Assembly (NCBI RefSeq): GCF_018129385.1
Contig: NZ_JAFCLN010000026.1
Span: 1-64,000, forward strand
DNA: 64,000 nucleotides
Reading direction: 5' to 3'
Source: Bradyrhizobium lablabi
GTDB taxonomy: Bacteria; Pseudomonadota; Alphaproteobacteria; Rhizobiales; Xanthobacteraceae
The notes under the pieces were generated by a model. It was given only the letters and a program-made list of their open reading frames with translations. It made no database searches and was not told the origin of the DNA. The translations under genes were made by a program, and so were the position numbers. Positions 51,325 through 62,181 of the stretch are shown in pieces (within the stretch, counting starts at the first letter, position 1; the number at the start of each line of letters is the position of its first letter).

Positions 51325-51810
51325 ATGGCCGAAAGCAGCAAAAAACCGGCAGAGAGGAAGGCCAACCGGCGCGGTGCGGCCCGGCTCGCCGCCGTGCAGG
51401 CACTCTACCAGATGGATATCGCTGGCGCCGGCATCAACGACGTGTTCGCCGAGTTCGAGAGCCACTGGATCGGCAACGAGGTGGAGGGCGAAAAATACCT
51501 GCCGGCGGAAGCTGCCTTCTTCCGCGACATCGTCTCCGGCGTGGTGCGCGATCAGGCCAGGCTCGATCCCCTGATCGACGATGCCCTGTCAAAGGGCTGG
51601 CCGCTGAAGCGCATCGACGCGATCCTGCGCGCCGTGCTGCGCGCCGGCTCCTACGAGCTGGAACACCGCAAGGACGTGCCCGGCCGCGTCGTCGTTTCCG
51701 AATATGTCGACGTCGCGCATGCCTTCGTCGAAAAGGACGAAACCGGCATGGTCAACGCCGTGCTCGACCAGATCGCACGCCAGTTCCGCGCCGACGAGTT
51801 TGTGCGGTAG
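51325..51810 (+). CDS. nusB: Transcription antitermination factor NusB
   Basis: A 161-residue all-helical RNA-binding protein. The helical start RRGAARLAAVQALYQMDIAG and the end VVVSEYVDVAHAFVEKDETG match NusB, which pairs with NusE at boxA of ribosomal RNA operons. It is 2 nt after ribH. A palindromic repeat follows before thiL. Confidence 0.94.
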   Translation: MAESSKKPAERKANRRGAARLAAVQALYQMDIAGAGINDVFAEFESHWIGNEVEGEKYLPAEAAFFRDIVSGVVRDQARLDPLIDDALSKGWPLKRIDAILRAVLRAGSYELEHRKDVPGRVVVSEYVDVAHAFVEKDETGMVNAVLDQIARQFRADEFVR

Positions 51811-51845
51811 GTGGAGGTAAGCGGAAGATGATTCCGGCCGTAGCC

Positions 51846-51966
51846 GTCATCCTGAGGTGCCGTAGCGAAGCGAAGGCCTCGAAGGACGACGGCGTGGCGC
51901 GGCCGCCGCAGCATCCGGGCCGTCCATCCTTTGAGGCTCGCAAGAGCTCGCACCTCAGGATGACGG
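51846..51966. repeat. Palindromic repeat abutting the thiL start
   Basis: It runs from GTCATCCTGAGGTGCCG to CACCTCAGGATGACGG with inner arms around CCTCGAAGGA / TCCTTTGAGG. The right end stops only 1 nt before the thiL ATG. Its terminal AGGA (51957-51960) is then the only ribosome-site-like sequence for that gene. Confidence 0.85.
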
Positions 51967-51967
51967 G

Positions 51968-52969
51968 ATGACCAGCGGAAACCCGAACCCGTCCGGTGAA
52001 GACTCGCTGATCGCGCGCTACTTCAAGCCGATCGCGACCGATGCCGGCGCGTTCAGCCTCGATGACGATGCGGCCGCGCTGAGGGCGCAGGGCGAGGACA
52101 TCGTGGTCACGACGGATGCCATCGTCGAGGGCGTGCACTACTTGCCGAATGATCCGCCCGACACCATCGCGCGCAAGGCGCTGCGCGTGAACCTGTCCGA
52201 TCTCGCTGCCAAGGGCGCAACGCCGGCCGGCTTCGTGATGACGCTGGCATTGCGGACGGCCGACGACACCTGGCTGAAGCCGTTCGCGCAGGCGCTGGGC
52301 GAGGATGCTGCTCTGTTCGGTTGCCCGCTGCTGGGCGGCGACACCGTCTCCACACCGGGTCCGATGACGATCTCGATCACCGCGCTCGGGCGGGTGCCGA
52401 CCGGCAAGATGGTTCATCGCTCCGGCGCCAAGCCGGGCGACCGGGTCGTTGTGACCGGAACGATCGGCGACGGCGTGCTCGGCCTCGATATCCTCAATGG
52501 CGGTGCTGCAGCCAAAGCGCTCGCTGCCGATGCGGCAGCGCGAGAGATGCTCACCGGCCGTTACCGCGTGCCGCGGCCGCGCAATGCGCTTGCCGTCGCG
52601 GTGCGCGATCACGCCAGCGCGGCGATGGACGTCTCCGACGGCCTCGCCGGCGATCTGACAAAACTCTGCGCCGCCTCCGGCGTCTCTGCCGCGATCGACG
52701 CATCCAGCATTCCGCTATCGCCCGTCGCTACCGCGCTGTTCGGGCAGGGCGTCGCAAAGCTCGAGACATTGATCTCCGGCGGCGACGATTACGAAATCCT
52801 CTGCACCATTCCTGAAGACCGCTTCGAAACCTTCGCGGCGGCCGCCCGGCAGGCCGGCGTGGCCGTGGCCTCGATCGGCGCGATCATCGCCGGCACCAAC
52901 GTGCCCTCGTTTCTCGACGCGCAGGGCAGGGAACTTGTGCTGACCCGCCGCTCCTGGAGCCATTTTTGA
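51968..52969 (+). CDS. thiL: Thiamine-monophosphate kinase
   Basis: A 333-residue ATP-dependent kinase of the PurM/ThiL fold that makes thiamine diphosphate. Visible parts are the N-terminal SGEDSLIARYF, the Asp-rich DDDAA loop, VNLSDLAAKGATPAGF and the later MDVSDGLAGDL and SGGDDYEIL metal-binding blocks. The start codon directly follows a palindromic repeat. It completes the ribH-nusB-thiL order that is conserved among alphaproteobacteria. Confidence 0.94.
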   Translation: MTSGNPNPSGEDSLIARYFKPIATDAGAFSLDDDAAALRAQGEDIVVTTDAIVEGVHYLPNDPPDTIARKALRVNLSDLAAKGATPAGFVMTLALRTADDTWLKPFAQALGEDAALFGCPLLGGDTVSTPGPMTISITALGRVPTGKMVHRSGAKPGDRVVVTGTIGDGVLGLDILNGGAAAKALAADAAAREMLTGRYRVPRPRNALAVAVRDHASAAMDVSDGLAGDLTKLCAASGVSAAIDASSIPLSPVATALFGQGVAKLETLISGGDDYEILCTIPEDRFETFAAAARQAGVAVASIGAIIAGTNVPSFLDAQGRELVLTRRSWSHF

Positions 52970-53178
52970 GAATCTGATGAAAACCACGCTTCCGGGCGTA
53001 AATAGCTGCCGAAATCGACGGTTTTTCCCCTTGGCGGCGTTGCGCCGGGGGTGCGATTTTGGCATGGTCCCGGCCGATTTGAGGCCGCCCTATTGGGCAG
53101 GGAAGGCCTCCTTTTTATGCGCCCGCCGCGTCCGCGGCGCCGGCGTGGGGATGACACCAGGGATCTGAGGCACATTCA

Positions 53179-55293
<2,115 letters not shown>

Positions 55294-55313
55294 GCACGGC
55301 TACATCGCAAAAG

Positions 55314-55345
55314 AAGAACCCCGCGGCTCGCGCCGCGGGGTTCTT
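55314..55345. terminator. Strong bidirectional terminator after hppA
   Basis: A perfect 14 bp stem AAGAACCCCGCGGC (55314-55327) / GCCGCGGGGTTCTT (55332-55345) with a TCGC loop, ending in a T-rich stretch on the plus strand and the A/T complement on the other. It lies between the convergent hppA and Bug receptor genes and can serve both. Confidence 0.92.
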
Positions 55346-55374
55346 GTTTGGCGGAACGGAGAGACGCCGCCGCC

Positions 55375-56382
55375 TCAGTTCACATCCATCTGCAAGCCTT
55401 CGCGCTTGATGATCTCGCCGAACTTCGCGGTCTCGGCAGTGATGAAATCGGAAAACTGCTGCGGCGTGCCGTAGTCGGTGCGGGCGCCCATCGCGGCAAT
55501 GTTCTTTTTGGTGTCCTCGCGCTCCAAAAACACCTTGATCTCCTTGTTGAGCGCATCGATCACGGGAGCGGGCGCCGCCTTCGGCAGGAAAATGCCGAAC
55601 CATGAGGAGACGTCGAATTTCGCCAGCTCCGGTGCACCGTCCCGCATGGTCGGAAGGTTGGGGGCTGAGGCGCTGCGCTCCGGGGTCGTGACGCAAAGGC
55701 CGGTGAGCTTGCCGGCCTCGACCTGCGGCAGCGTGGGATACAAATTGTCAAACAGGATCTGGATGTCGCCGGCGAGCGCCGCCTGCAATGCGGGGCCCGC
55801 GCCGCGGAACGGCACGTGCTGCATCTTCAAGCCGGTCAACTGTAGGAACCATGCGGCCGTGAGGTGAGGGCTCTGCCCGACGCCGGAGGAGGCATAGTTC
55901 AGCTTGTCCGGATTGGCCTTGATGAACGCGATCAACTCGGGAATCGACTTGATCCCGGTCGAAGGATGGGACGAGACGATGTTCGGAATCCGGATCAGAT
56001 TGCTGACCGGCTGGAGCTGATCGGACTTGTAGGTCAGGTTGCGGAAGATGCTGTAGGCGATGGCGTTGGGGCCGGGGTTGCCGACCAGGATGGTGTGGCC
56101 GTCGCCCTTGTTGCGCACGACTTCAGCCGTCCCGATCGTGCCGCCGCCACCCGAGCGGTTCTCCACGATGGCCGACTGGCCCCACGCAGTCTGTAGATGT
56201 GCGGCCAGCATGCGGCCCATCACGTCGGTGCTGCCGCCGGCGGCGGCCGGAACGATCAGTCGAACGGTTTCGGTCGGCCGCCAGTCTCCGGCGCCGAGAC
56301 TCGCACGCGGAAGGATGGCGGCGGTCGAGAGCGCGGCGGCTCCGGTCAGTATGCGTCGGCGCGAAAAGGATTTGGTAGTCAA
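55375..56382 (-). CDS. Bug/TctC-family periplasmic solute receptor with Tat-type leader
   Basis: A 335-residue receptor. The N-terminus SFSRRRILTGAAALSTAA is a twin-arginine-type leader and the mature part begins RPTETVRLIVPAAAGGSTD, the Bug family hallmark. The best start is TTG 56382 with AGGGAGAG about 8 nt upstream; an ATG at 56511 would add 43 residues unlike any leader. No TctAB genes are near. The ligand is probably a carboxylate, but it cannot be told. Confidence 0.85.
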   Translation of the reverse strand: MTTKSFSRRRILTGAAALSTAAILPRASLGAGDWRPTETVRLIVPAAAGGSTDVMGRMLAAHLQTAWGQSAIVENRSGGGGTIGTAEVVRNKGDGHTILVGNPGPNAIAYSIFRNLTYKSDQLQPVSNLIRIPNIVSSHPSTGIKSIPELIAFIKANPDKLNYASSGVGQSPHLTAAWFLQLTGLKMQHVPFRGAGPALQAALAGDIQILFDNLYPTLPQVEAGKLTGLCVTTPERSASAPNLPTMRDGAPELAKFDVSSWFGIFLPKAAPAPVIDALNKEIKVFLEREDTKKNIAAMGARTDYGTPQQFSDFITAETAKFGEIIKREGLQMDVN

Positions 56383-56521
56383 CGTCTTCTCTCCCTGCTG
56401 GTTATTGCTTTGACGGCGAGCGTAGGGAGTACGGAACAGTCCGGCAAGCGGCGCCTTGGCGCAGGGGTTCATCCCTTCGGCGAGGCAGGGCGCCGATGGG
56501 TCTGACCGCAATACGGAATTA

Positions 56522-56998
56522 TCAGTTGAAGCTGAGCAGCTTGAACAGCGGTGTCAGATAGCTGAGTTCCTGGCCCGACGTCGGCGTCGTACGGCTGATG
56601 AAGTCGAAGATCCTGCCGTCCTTCAGGCCGTAATTGGCGAGCCGCTGCACCTGGCGATTCCTGTCGAAATAGATCGCGATCACCCGCTGGTCGACGACCT
56701 GCTGGTTCATGAACGCGACCTTCCGCTCCGTTCGCTGCGAGATGTAGTAAAACACCTCGCCGTTGAGCGTAGCGACGGTGGAAGGCGTGCCCATCACGAT
56801 CAGCACCTGGTCCTGGCTGGCGCCGATCGGAATCTGCTCGAGCGCGCCCGGCGGCAGGATATAGCCCTTCTGGAATTGCTCGCCGGCGCACGCGCCCAGC
56901 GCGAGGCAAACGGCGGCAACGGCCGTAACTGCGCGCCAGCGTGCCAACATACCGCGCAGCGGGGCCGCGCTCATTCCTGTCTGGCCGAATTCGATCAT
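56522..56998 (-). CDS. Outer-membrane lipoprotein of the OmlA/SmpA/BamE type
   Basis: A 158-residue lipoprotein. The signal sequence ends in the lipobox LGAC with Cys37 as the lipid site. The mature part (IPIGASQDQVLIVMGTPSTV onward, YYISQRTERKVAF, DRNRQVQRLANYGL) matches the BamE/SmpA/OmlA fold. BamE supports the BAM complex that inserts outer-membrane proteins. Start ATG 56998 is one of several near ATGs (56974, 56950). It is divergent from the cytochrome chaperone gene. Confidence 0.82.
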   Translation of the reverse strand: MIEFGQTGMSAAPLRGMLARWRAVTAVAAVCLALGACAGEQFQKGYILPPGALEQIPIGASQDQVLIVMGTPSTVATLNGEVFYYISQRTERKVAFMNQQVVDQRVIAIYFDRNRQVQRLANYGLKDGRIFDFISRTTPTSGQELSYLTPLFKLLSFN

Positions 56999-57105
56999 AT
57001 GTGGAACTGATCCGTCCCCTTGCGCACGGCGAGGCGTTGACGTACCGGGCAGCGCATCCGATTGCAACAGGCGCGGGCCGGTCGGGCTCGCATGCGGAAC
57101 CCACG

Positions 57106-57657
57106 ATGCTTTGGCCGTTTAATCACTTCAGGAAACCCCAGGTCGCCCCGCGCGGCACCATTGAAGCCATCTATGGCATGATCGTGACGCAAGCGCGAGA
57201 ACCGTTGTTTTACCGGGACTTGGGCGTCCCTGACACGGTTAATGGGCGTTTTGATCTGCTGCTGCTGCATTTATGGCTGATGTTGCGGCGGCTGAAATCG
57301 GTTGAGGCCGGAACGGGCCTATCTCAGGCGCTGTTCGACCATTTTTGCGAGGACATGGACGACAATTTGCGGGAAATGGGCGTGGGCGATCTCGCAGTGC
57401 CCAAGCGCATGCGGGCTTTCGGCGAGGCCTTCTACGGCCGGTCGGTGGCCTATGACATGGCGCTGACGGAGGGCCGCGAGGCGTTCGCGCAGGCGCTCTG
57501 CAAGAACGTCCTGGACGGCGAGAAGATTGAAAAGGCGCGCGCGCTCGCCGCCTATGCCGAAACCGCCATGGCCGCGTTGGCGGCATCGAGCGAGGCGGCG
57601 TTGCGCGACGGCAGCTTCAGATTTCCCTTGTCGGAAAAGGCGAGGGCAGAACCATGA
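57106..57657 (+). CDS. Ubiquinol-cytochrome c chaperone family protein
   Basis: A 183-residue helical protein of the CBP3/ubiquinol-cytochrome c chaperone family. Diagnostic blocks are YGMIVTQAREPLFYRDLGV, FDLLLLHLWLMLRRLK and FCEDMDDNLREMGVGDLAV. Family members help assemble cytochrome b of the bc1 complex. Start ATG 57106 is used; a longer frame extends upstream but overlaps the lipoprotein gene's start. It overlaps the YceD gene by 4 nt (ATGA). Confidence 0.9.
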   Translation: MLWPFNHFRKPQVAPRGTIEAIYGMIVTQAREPLFYRDLGVPDTVNGRFDLLLLHLWLMLRRLKSVEAGTGLSQALFDHFCEDMDDNLREMGVGDLAVPKRMRAFGEAFYGRSVAYDMALTEGREAFAQALCKNVLDGEKIEKARALAAYAETAMAALAASSEAALRDGSFRFPLSEKARAEP

Positions 57658-58223
57658 ACAAGCCCGACCCCAAGTCTGATCCCTGGCGCGTCCCGGTGGC
57701 CGTGCTTCAGATACCGGAGGACGGCTTGCATCGCGAGCTCGATGCAGACGAGGCTGTGCGCAAGGCCATGGCCGATGTCGCAGGGCTGCGCGAGGTGCTG
57801 TCGGCGCATGCATCGTTCGACGTGAGGCCGATGAGCGGCGGCCGTTTCCACCTCGCAGGAAGTGTTCGGGCGCGCGTCGGCCAGACCTGCGTGGTGACGC
57901 TCGATCCCATCGAGAACGATATCGACGAGCCGATTGACCTGATCTTCGCGCCGCCGGAGCAAATCCCGCAACTGGCCGACCTCGTCGATGACGCGAATGA
58001 AAGCGTCGCGGAAACGCCCGACCCGCCGGAGCCGATCGTCAACGGCGTCATCGATCTCGGCCGGGTTGCCACCGACGCGCTGTTTCTCGCTATCGATCCC
58101 TATCCACGCAAGGCCGACGCCGTATTCGATCACGAGAACACGCCGCCTGATCCGAAAGATCATCCCTTCGCCGCGCTAAAAGCGCTGAAGGCGAAGCCGC
58201 GCAAAGCTCCCAAAAAGAAATAG
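57654..58223 (+). CDS. YceD/DUF177-family protein
   Basis: A 189-residue acidic protein. The motif GRFHLAGSVRARVGQTCVVTLDPIENDIDEPIDL is typical of the YceD/DUF177 family, which in many bacteria is linked to ribosomal protein L32 and fatty-acid genes. No rpmF lies between it and plsX, as is usual in this group. It is translationally coupled to the cytochrome chaperone gene. The C-terminus is Lys-rich (KAKPRKAPKKK). Confidence 0.85.
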   Translation: MNKPDPKSDPWRVPVAVLQIPEDGLHRELDADEAVRKAMADVAGLREVLSAHASFDVRPMSGGRFHLAGSVRARVGQTCVVTLDPIENDIDEPIDLIFAPPEQIPQLADLVDDANESVAETPDPPEPIVNGVIDLGRVATDALFLAIDPYPRKADAVFDHENTPPDPKDHPFAALKALKAKPRKAPKKK

Positions 58224-58266
58224 CGCACCGCCGGCATGGCCGAACTCACGTCCCAAGCGAAGCGGC

Positions 58267-58296
58267 TTGCGCGAGAATTCAATCATTGCTTATAAT
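58267..58296 (+). promoter_or_regulatory. Promoter of the plsX operon
   Basis: A -35-like TTGCGC (58267-58272), an 18 bp spacer and a perfect TATAAT (58291-58296). It lies in the 256 bp gap after the YceD gene and about 185 bp upstream of plsX. The following sequence is AT-rich. Confidence 0.6.
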
Positions 58297-58479
58297 GGAT
58301 TGATTTTGCTTGATTTATTTTCGTGTGGCGAATTCGTCCGCGGCGGCCGGTTCCCGGACATCAACGGGTTGTTTCGGAGCCCGGAAACGTTATTGTCGCC
58401 GCCCGCCGGGGTGCGACATTTGCGACGGCTTTGAGTTACGCGGCCGAACACGTTGGACACGAGGAATCAGGTTTCCGGG

Positions 58480-59541
58480 ATGCCGCAAAAGGTTCGAATC
58501 GCGCTTGACGCCATGGGTGGCGATGTAGGCGCATCGGTGGTCATTCCCGGCGCCGCCACCGCATTGATCCGGCATCCCGACACTGAATTCCTGTTATTCG
58601 GCGACCGCGCCAGGATCGATCCTGAACTGGAAAAGCATCCCAAGCTGAAGGCGGCCTCCCGCGTCATCCACACGGATGTTGCCGTCAGCATGCATGACAA
58701 GCCGAGCCAGGCGCTGCGCCGCGGCCGCAAGACTTCGTCGATGTGGCTGGCGATCGAAGCGGTGAAGAAGGGCGAGGCAGACGTTGCGGTCTCGGCCGGC
58801 AACACCGGCGCACTGATGGCGATGGCGCGGTTCTGCCTGCGCACGGTGCCCGGAATCGACCGTCCGGCGATTGCCGCGGTATTGCCGACGAAGCGGGGCG
58901 ATTCCGTCGTGCTGGATCTCGGCGCCACCATCGGCGGCGATGCGCAGCATCTGGTGCAAATGGCTGTCATGGGCAGCGCGATGGCGAGCGTGCTGTTCGA
59001 CCTCCAGCGGCCCACGGTCGGCTTCCTCAATATCGGGGTCGAGGAGATCAAGGGCCACGAGGAGATTCGCGAGGCGGCCGAATTGCTGCGCGCAATGAAC
59101 CTGCCCCAGCTCGAATATGTCGGCTTTGTCGAGGGCGACGGCATCAGCAAGGGCGCGGCCGATGTCGTCGTATCAGAGGGATTTTCCGGCAATATCGCGC
59201 TCAAGGTTGCCGAGGGCACGGCGCGCCAGATCGGCGACTTCCTCCGCACCGAAATATCGAAGTCCTGGATGGCCAAAATCGGCTATTTGTTCGCCCGTGG
59301 CGCCTTCAGGGCGTTGCGCGACAAGCTGGACCCCAACAAGCTCAATGGCGGCGTTTTGCTCGGCCTGACCGGCATGGTGGTCAAGAGCCACGGCGGAACC
59401 GACGCCGAAGGCTTTGCCTATGCGATCAATGTTGGCTATGAGACGGCCCGCAACGATCTCCTCACCAAGATCAATGGGATGCTCAATCGCGACGGCGGCG
59501 CGCTGGCCAGGGCGCAGACCGCACAGGAGGCTGTTTCGTGA
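58480..59541 (+). CDS. plsX: Phosphate acyltransferase PlsX
   Basis: A 353-residue enzyme that makes acyl-phosphate from acyl-ACP for phospholipid synthesis. Diagnostic blocks are the N-terminal RIALDAMGGDVGA, the GNTGALMA segment and VVSEGFSGNIALKVAEG. Start ATG 58480 (MPQKVRIALD) follows GAGGAA; a TTG at 58453 is possible but adds nine residues. It overlaps fabH by 4 nt (GTGA), so the two are coupled. Confidence 0.95.
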   Translation: MPQKVRIALDAMGGDVGASVVIPGAATALIRHPDTEFLLFGDRARIDPELEKHPKLKAASRVIHTDVAVSMHDKPSQALRRGRKTSSMWLAIEAVKKGEADVAVSAGNTGALMAMARFCLRTVPGIDRPAIAAVLPTKRGDSVVLDLGATIGGDAQHLVQMAVMGSAMASVLFDLQRPTVGFLNIGVEEIKGHEEIREAAELLRAMNLPQLEYVGFVEGDGISKGAADVVVSEGFSGNIALKVAEGTARQIGDFLRTEISKSWMAKIGYLFARGAFRALRDKLDPNKLNGGVLLGLTGMVVKSHGGTDAEGFAYAINVGYETARNDLLTKINGMLNRDGGALARAQTAQEAVS

Positions 59542-60518
59542 CTGCAATACGTTCGGTCGTGCTCGGCTGCGGCTCGTACCTGCCGCAGAAGGTGCTGACC
59601 AATGCCGAACTGGCGGCACGAGTTGACACCTCCGACGAATGGATCACACAGCGCACCGGTATCCGTCAGCGTCACATCGCAGCCGACGGGGAATTTACCT
59701 CGCATCTCGGGATCGCCGCCGCGAAGGCCGCGCTGGCCGACGCCGGCATCGACGCCCAGTCGATCGACCTGATCGTGCTCGCGACGTCGACGCCGGACAA
59801 CACCTTTCCGGCAACCGCGGTCGCGGTGCAGAACGGGCTCGGCATCAACCATGGCGCGGCCTTCGACCTTCAGGCGGTGTGCTCCGGCTTCGTGTTCGCG
59901 CTCGCCACGGCCGACAATTTCCTGCGCAGCGGCGCCTTCAAGCGGGCGCTGGTGATTGGCGCCGAGACGTTTTCGCGGATTCTGGACTGGAATGATCGCG
60001 GCACTTGCGTGCTGTTCGGCGACGGCGCCGGCGCCGTCGTGCTCGAGGCACAGGAACAACCGGGCAATGTCGCCTCCGACCGCGGCGTGCTGACGACCCA
60101 TCTGCGCTCCGACGGCCGCCACCAGTCGAAATTATATGTCGATGGCGGCCCGTCCTCGACCCAGACCGTCGGGCATCTGCGGATGGAAGGCCGGGAAGTG
60201 TTCAAGCATGCGGTCGGCATGATCACCGACGTGATCGTCGATGCGTTCAATGCGACCGGCGCGACCGCCGATGCCATCGACTGGTTCATCCCGCACCAGG
60301 CCAACAAGCGAATCATCGATGCTTCAGCCCACAAGCTTCATATTGCGCCGCAGAAAGTCGTGCTGACCGTCGATCGGCATGGCAATACGTCGGCGGCCTC
60401 GATTCCGTTGGCGCTGTGCGTCGCGGTCAGGGACGGGCGCGTCAAGAAGGGCGATCTCGTGCTGTTCGAAGCCATGGGCGGCGGCTTCACCTGGGGCTCG
60501 GCACTCGTGCGCTGGTGA
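59538..60518 (+). CDS. fabH: 3-oxoacyl-ACP synthase III
   Basis: A 326-residue condensing enzyme that starts fatty-acid chains from acetyl-CoA and malonyl-ACP. The catalytic triad is Cys115 in AVCSGFVF, His253 in IPHQAN and Asn283 in HGNTSAAS. Start GTG 59538 with GGAGG about 7 nt upstream overlaps the plsX stop. It completes a plsX-fabH unit; ihfA follows after a new promoter. Confidence 0.96.
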   Translation: MTAIRSVVLGCGSYLPQKVLTNAELAARVDTSDEWITQRTGIRQRHIAADGEFTSHLGIAAAKAALADAGIDAQSIDLIVLATSTPDNTFPATAVAVQNGLGINHGAAFDLQAVCSGFVFALATADNFLRSGAFKRALVIGAETFSRILDWNDRGTCVLFGDGAGAVVLEAQEQPGNVASDRGVLTTHLRSDGRHQSKLYVDGGPSSTQTVGHLRMEGREVFKHAVGMITDVIVDAFNATGATADAIDWFIPHQANKRIIDASAHKLHIAPQKVVLTVDRHGNTSAASIPLALCVAVRDGRVKKGDLVLFEAMGGGFTWGSALVRW

Positions 60519-60582
60519 AGCGCGCCTCCAAAAATCCATAAAGTTTGCACCGTTCTTTCATGCGCTTGCATGATGCTCGCTG

Positions 60583-60611
60583 TTGACCATTGTTGGCTAA
60601 CCTCCTAATTT
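60583..60611 (+). promoter_or_regulatory. Promoter of ihfA
   Basis: A -35 TTGACC (60583-60588), a 17 bp spacer and a -10 TAATTT (60606-60611) lie in the gap between fabH and ihfA. They imply that ihfA and the MerR gene have a promoter of their own besides read-through from plsX-fabH. Confidence 0.6.
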
Positions 60612-60650
60612 CAGGGAATAAATTTGTTCGCCGAGAGTGCGGGGCAGGCG

Positions 60651-60980
60651 ATGACCGGAACTGGGAAAACAGTCACACGCGTGGATTTATGCGAGGCGGT
60701 CTACCAGAAGGTAGGCCTGTCGCGGACCGAGTCGTCCGCGTTCGTTGAGCTGGTATTGAAGGAAATCACCGATTGTCTTGAGAAAGGCGAAACGGTGAAG
60801 CTGTCGTCGTTCGGCTCCTTCATGGTGCGCAAGAAGGGGCAGCGTATCGGACGCAATCCGAAGACCGGTACCGAAGTGCCGATCTCGCCGCGTCGGGTTA
60901 TGGTGTTCAAGCCGTCGGCGATTCTCAAGCAGCGCATCAACGGCCATGCGCCCGTCAACGGCGCCGGCAAGGAAGAATGA
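60651..60980 (+). CDS. ihfA: Integration host factor subunit alpha
   Basis: A 109-residue DNA-bending protein of the HU/IHF family. The N-terminal helices TVTRVDLCEAVYQKVGLSR and the arm RKKGQRIGRNPKTGTEVPI with the intercalating Pro are diagnostic; the length and sequence fit IHF alpha. Start ATG 60651 follows a GGGGCAGG site; a TTG at 60624 is possible. The MerR gene follows 32 bp downstream, a common alphaproteobacterial pair. Confidence 0.95.
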   Translation: MTGTGKTVTRVDLCEAVYQKVGLSRTESSAFVELVLKEITDCLEKGETVKLSSFGSFMVRKKGQRIGRNPKTGTEVPISPRRVMVFKPSAILKQRINGHAPVNGAGKEE

Positions 60981-61012
60981 ACGGCTCGACATCGGGCTGA
61001 AAGGAGCAGGCG

Positions 61013-61582
61013 TTGGACAAGGCGCCGGATGCGTTCCGAACCATCAGCGAAGTCGCTGACGAACTCGACATTCCCCAGCATGTCCTGCGCTTCTGGGAAA
61101 CGCGGTTTGCCCAGATCAAGCCGATGAAGCGCAGCGGCGGCCGCCGCTACTACCGCCCCGACGACGTCGATCTCTTGAAGGGCATCCGCCGGCTCCTGTA
61201 CGGCGAGGGCTACACCATTCGCGGCGTGCAGCGGATCCTGAAAGAGCACGGCATCAAGGCGGTGCAGGGTCTGGCGGACGCTTCGGTTGCCGCTTCCTTC
61301 GGCGCGGTCGAGAAGACGCTCGAGCAAACCCTTGCCGAGGAAGAGGGTGACGCGGCGCACGGCTACGAAGCCGAGAGCGAAGACGAGGACTACGAGGGCG
61401 GCGACGAAGGCATCGACTTCCGCTTCCTCGAACATGACGAGGACGGCATCGCCAAGGGGCTCGACGCTGCCCCGGCCGCTGCCGCCGGCGTCCGCCAGGC
61501 CGACCGTGCCCGGCTGGAAAGCGTGTTGCAGGAACTGATCGCGGCCCGGCAATTGCTGGATCAGGCGCTGAAGGACGGCTGA
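61013..61582 (+). CDS. MerR-family regulator
   Basis: A 189-residue regulator. The MerR-type winged helix is at the start (FRTISEVADELDIPQHVLRF, KRSGGRRYYRPDDVDLL), followed by an acidic low-complexity stretch (about 115-150) and a C-terminal helix. Start TTG 61013 has AAAGGAG 6 nt upstream. It lies 32 bp after ihfA, as in many alphaproteobacteria. No Cys ligand cluster is visible, so a metal effector is unlikely. Confidence 0.88.
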   Translation: MDKAPDAFRTISEVADELDIPQHVLRFWETRFAQIKPMKRSGGRRYYRPDDVDLLKGIRRLLYGEGYTIRGVQRILKEHGIKAVQGLADASVAASFGAVEKTLEQTLAEEEGDAAHGYEAESEDEDYEGGDEGIDFRFLEHDEDGIAKGLDAAPAAAAGVRQADRARLESVLQELIAARQLLDQALKDG

Positions 61583-61672
61583 CCGACGGGCCGGAACCAG
61601 CCGTTTGTGGCATCTGTCGGGACAGATTGCGTGCCTTGCGCTGCCGCGCGATGGACGCTAAGGGAACGGCAT

Positions 61673-61750
61673 CGGAGCGTGGCGCAGCCCGGTTAGCGCA
61701 CTAGTCTGGGAGACTAGGGGTCGGAGGTTCAAATCCTCTCGCTCCGACCA
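61673..61750 (+). tRNA. tRNA-Pro (GGG)
   Basis: A cloverleaf with acceptor arms CGGAGCG (61673-61679) and CGCTCCG (61740-61746), anticodon stem CTAGT/ACTAG with loop CTGGGAG (anticodon GGG at 61708-61710), and TTCAAAT in the T loop. The discriminator A and CCA are encoded. It is 78 nt including CCA. It lies 90 bp after the MerR gene. Confidence 0.95.
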
Positions 61751-61899
61751 AAGTTTTTTCCGAATTCCGGCGCGAAATGGCGTCGCGGAATGCTTTCAAA
61801 GATCGCGACAGATGAGAGGCGGCGACTGCCGCCTGCATCGGACATCGAGTCGCCGCCGGAGCGATCCGGCGGCGCGCGCGATACGCAATACGAGCTGGC

Positions 61900-62181
61900 T
61901 TAGCGGCCGCCGCCACCACCTCCGCCGCCGCCGCCACCACCACCGCCGCCGGCATCACGCAGAGCCGGATTGTCGGTCGGGTCGAGGTAGTTGACCGTCC
62001 TGCCGGGGGTCGGACGAACCTTCCTTTTCTCGAGCGATTGCACATAGGCGATGTGGTCGCCGCAGGCGCGCATCGATACTGCCTGGTCGCAGATCATCAT
62101 GGATGTGGCGGAAGCCGAGCCGGGCATTGCACCCATCGCTGCGAAGGCAGCGAACGCGGCCGTGGTGAACTTCAATTTCAT
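61900..62181 (-). CDS. Small exported protein with poly-glycine tail
   Basis: A 93-residue protein. The signal peptide is MKLKFTTAAFAAFAAMGAMP, cleaved near ASA. The mature part has two cysteines (31 and 40) and a uniform C-terminal run of 15 glycines (78-92) before the final Arg. Start ATG 62181 is used. It lies just after tRNA-Pro on the opposite strand. The glycine run could arise from GCC/GGC-repeat slippage. The function is unknown. Confidence 0.65.
   Translation of the reverse strand: MKLKFTTAAFAAFAAMGAMPGSASATSMMICDQAVSMRACGDHIAYVQSLEKRKVRPTPGRTVNYLDPTDNPALRDAGGGGGGGGGGGGGGGR

Noticed and set aside
61721..61750. tRNA-Pro 3' end as a phage or island attachment site
   Set aside because: No second copy of the segment and no integrase gene is visible in the window.
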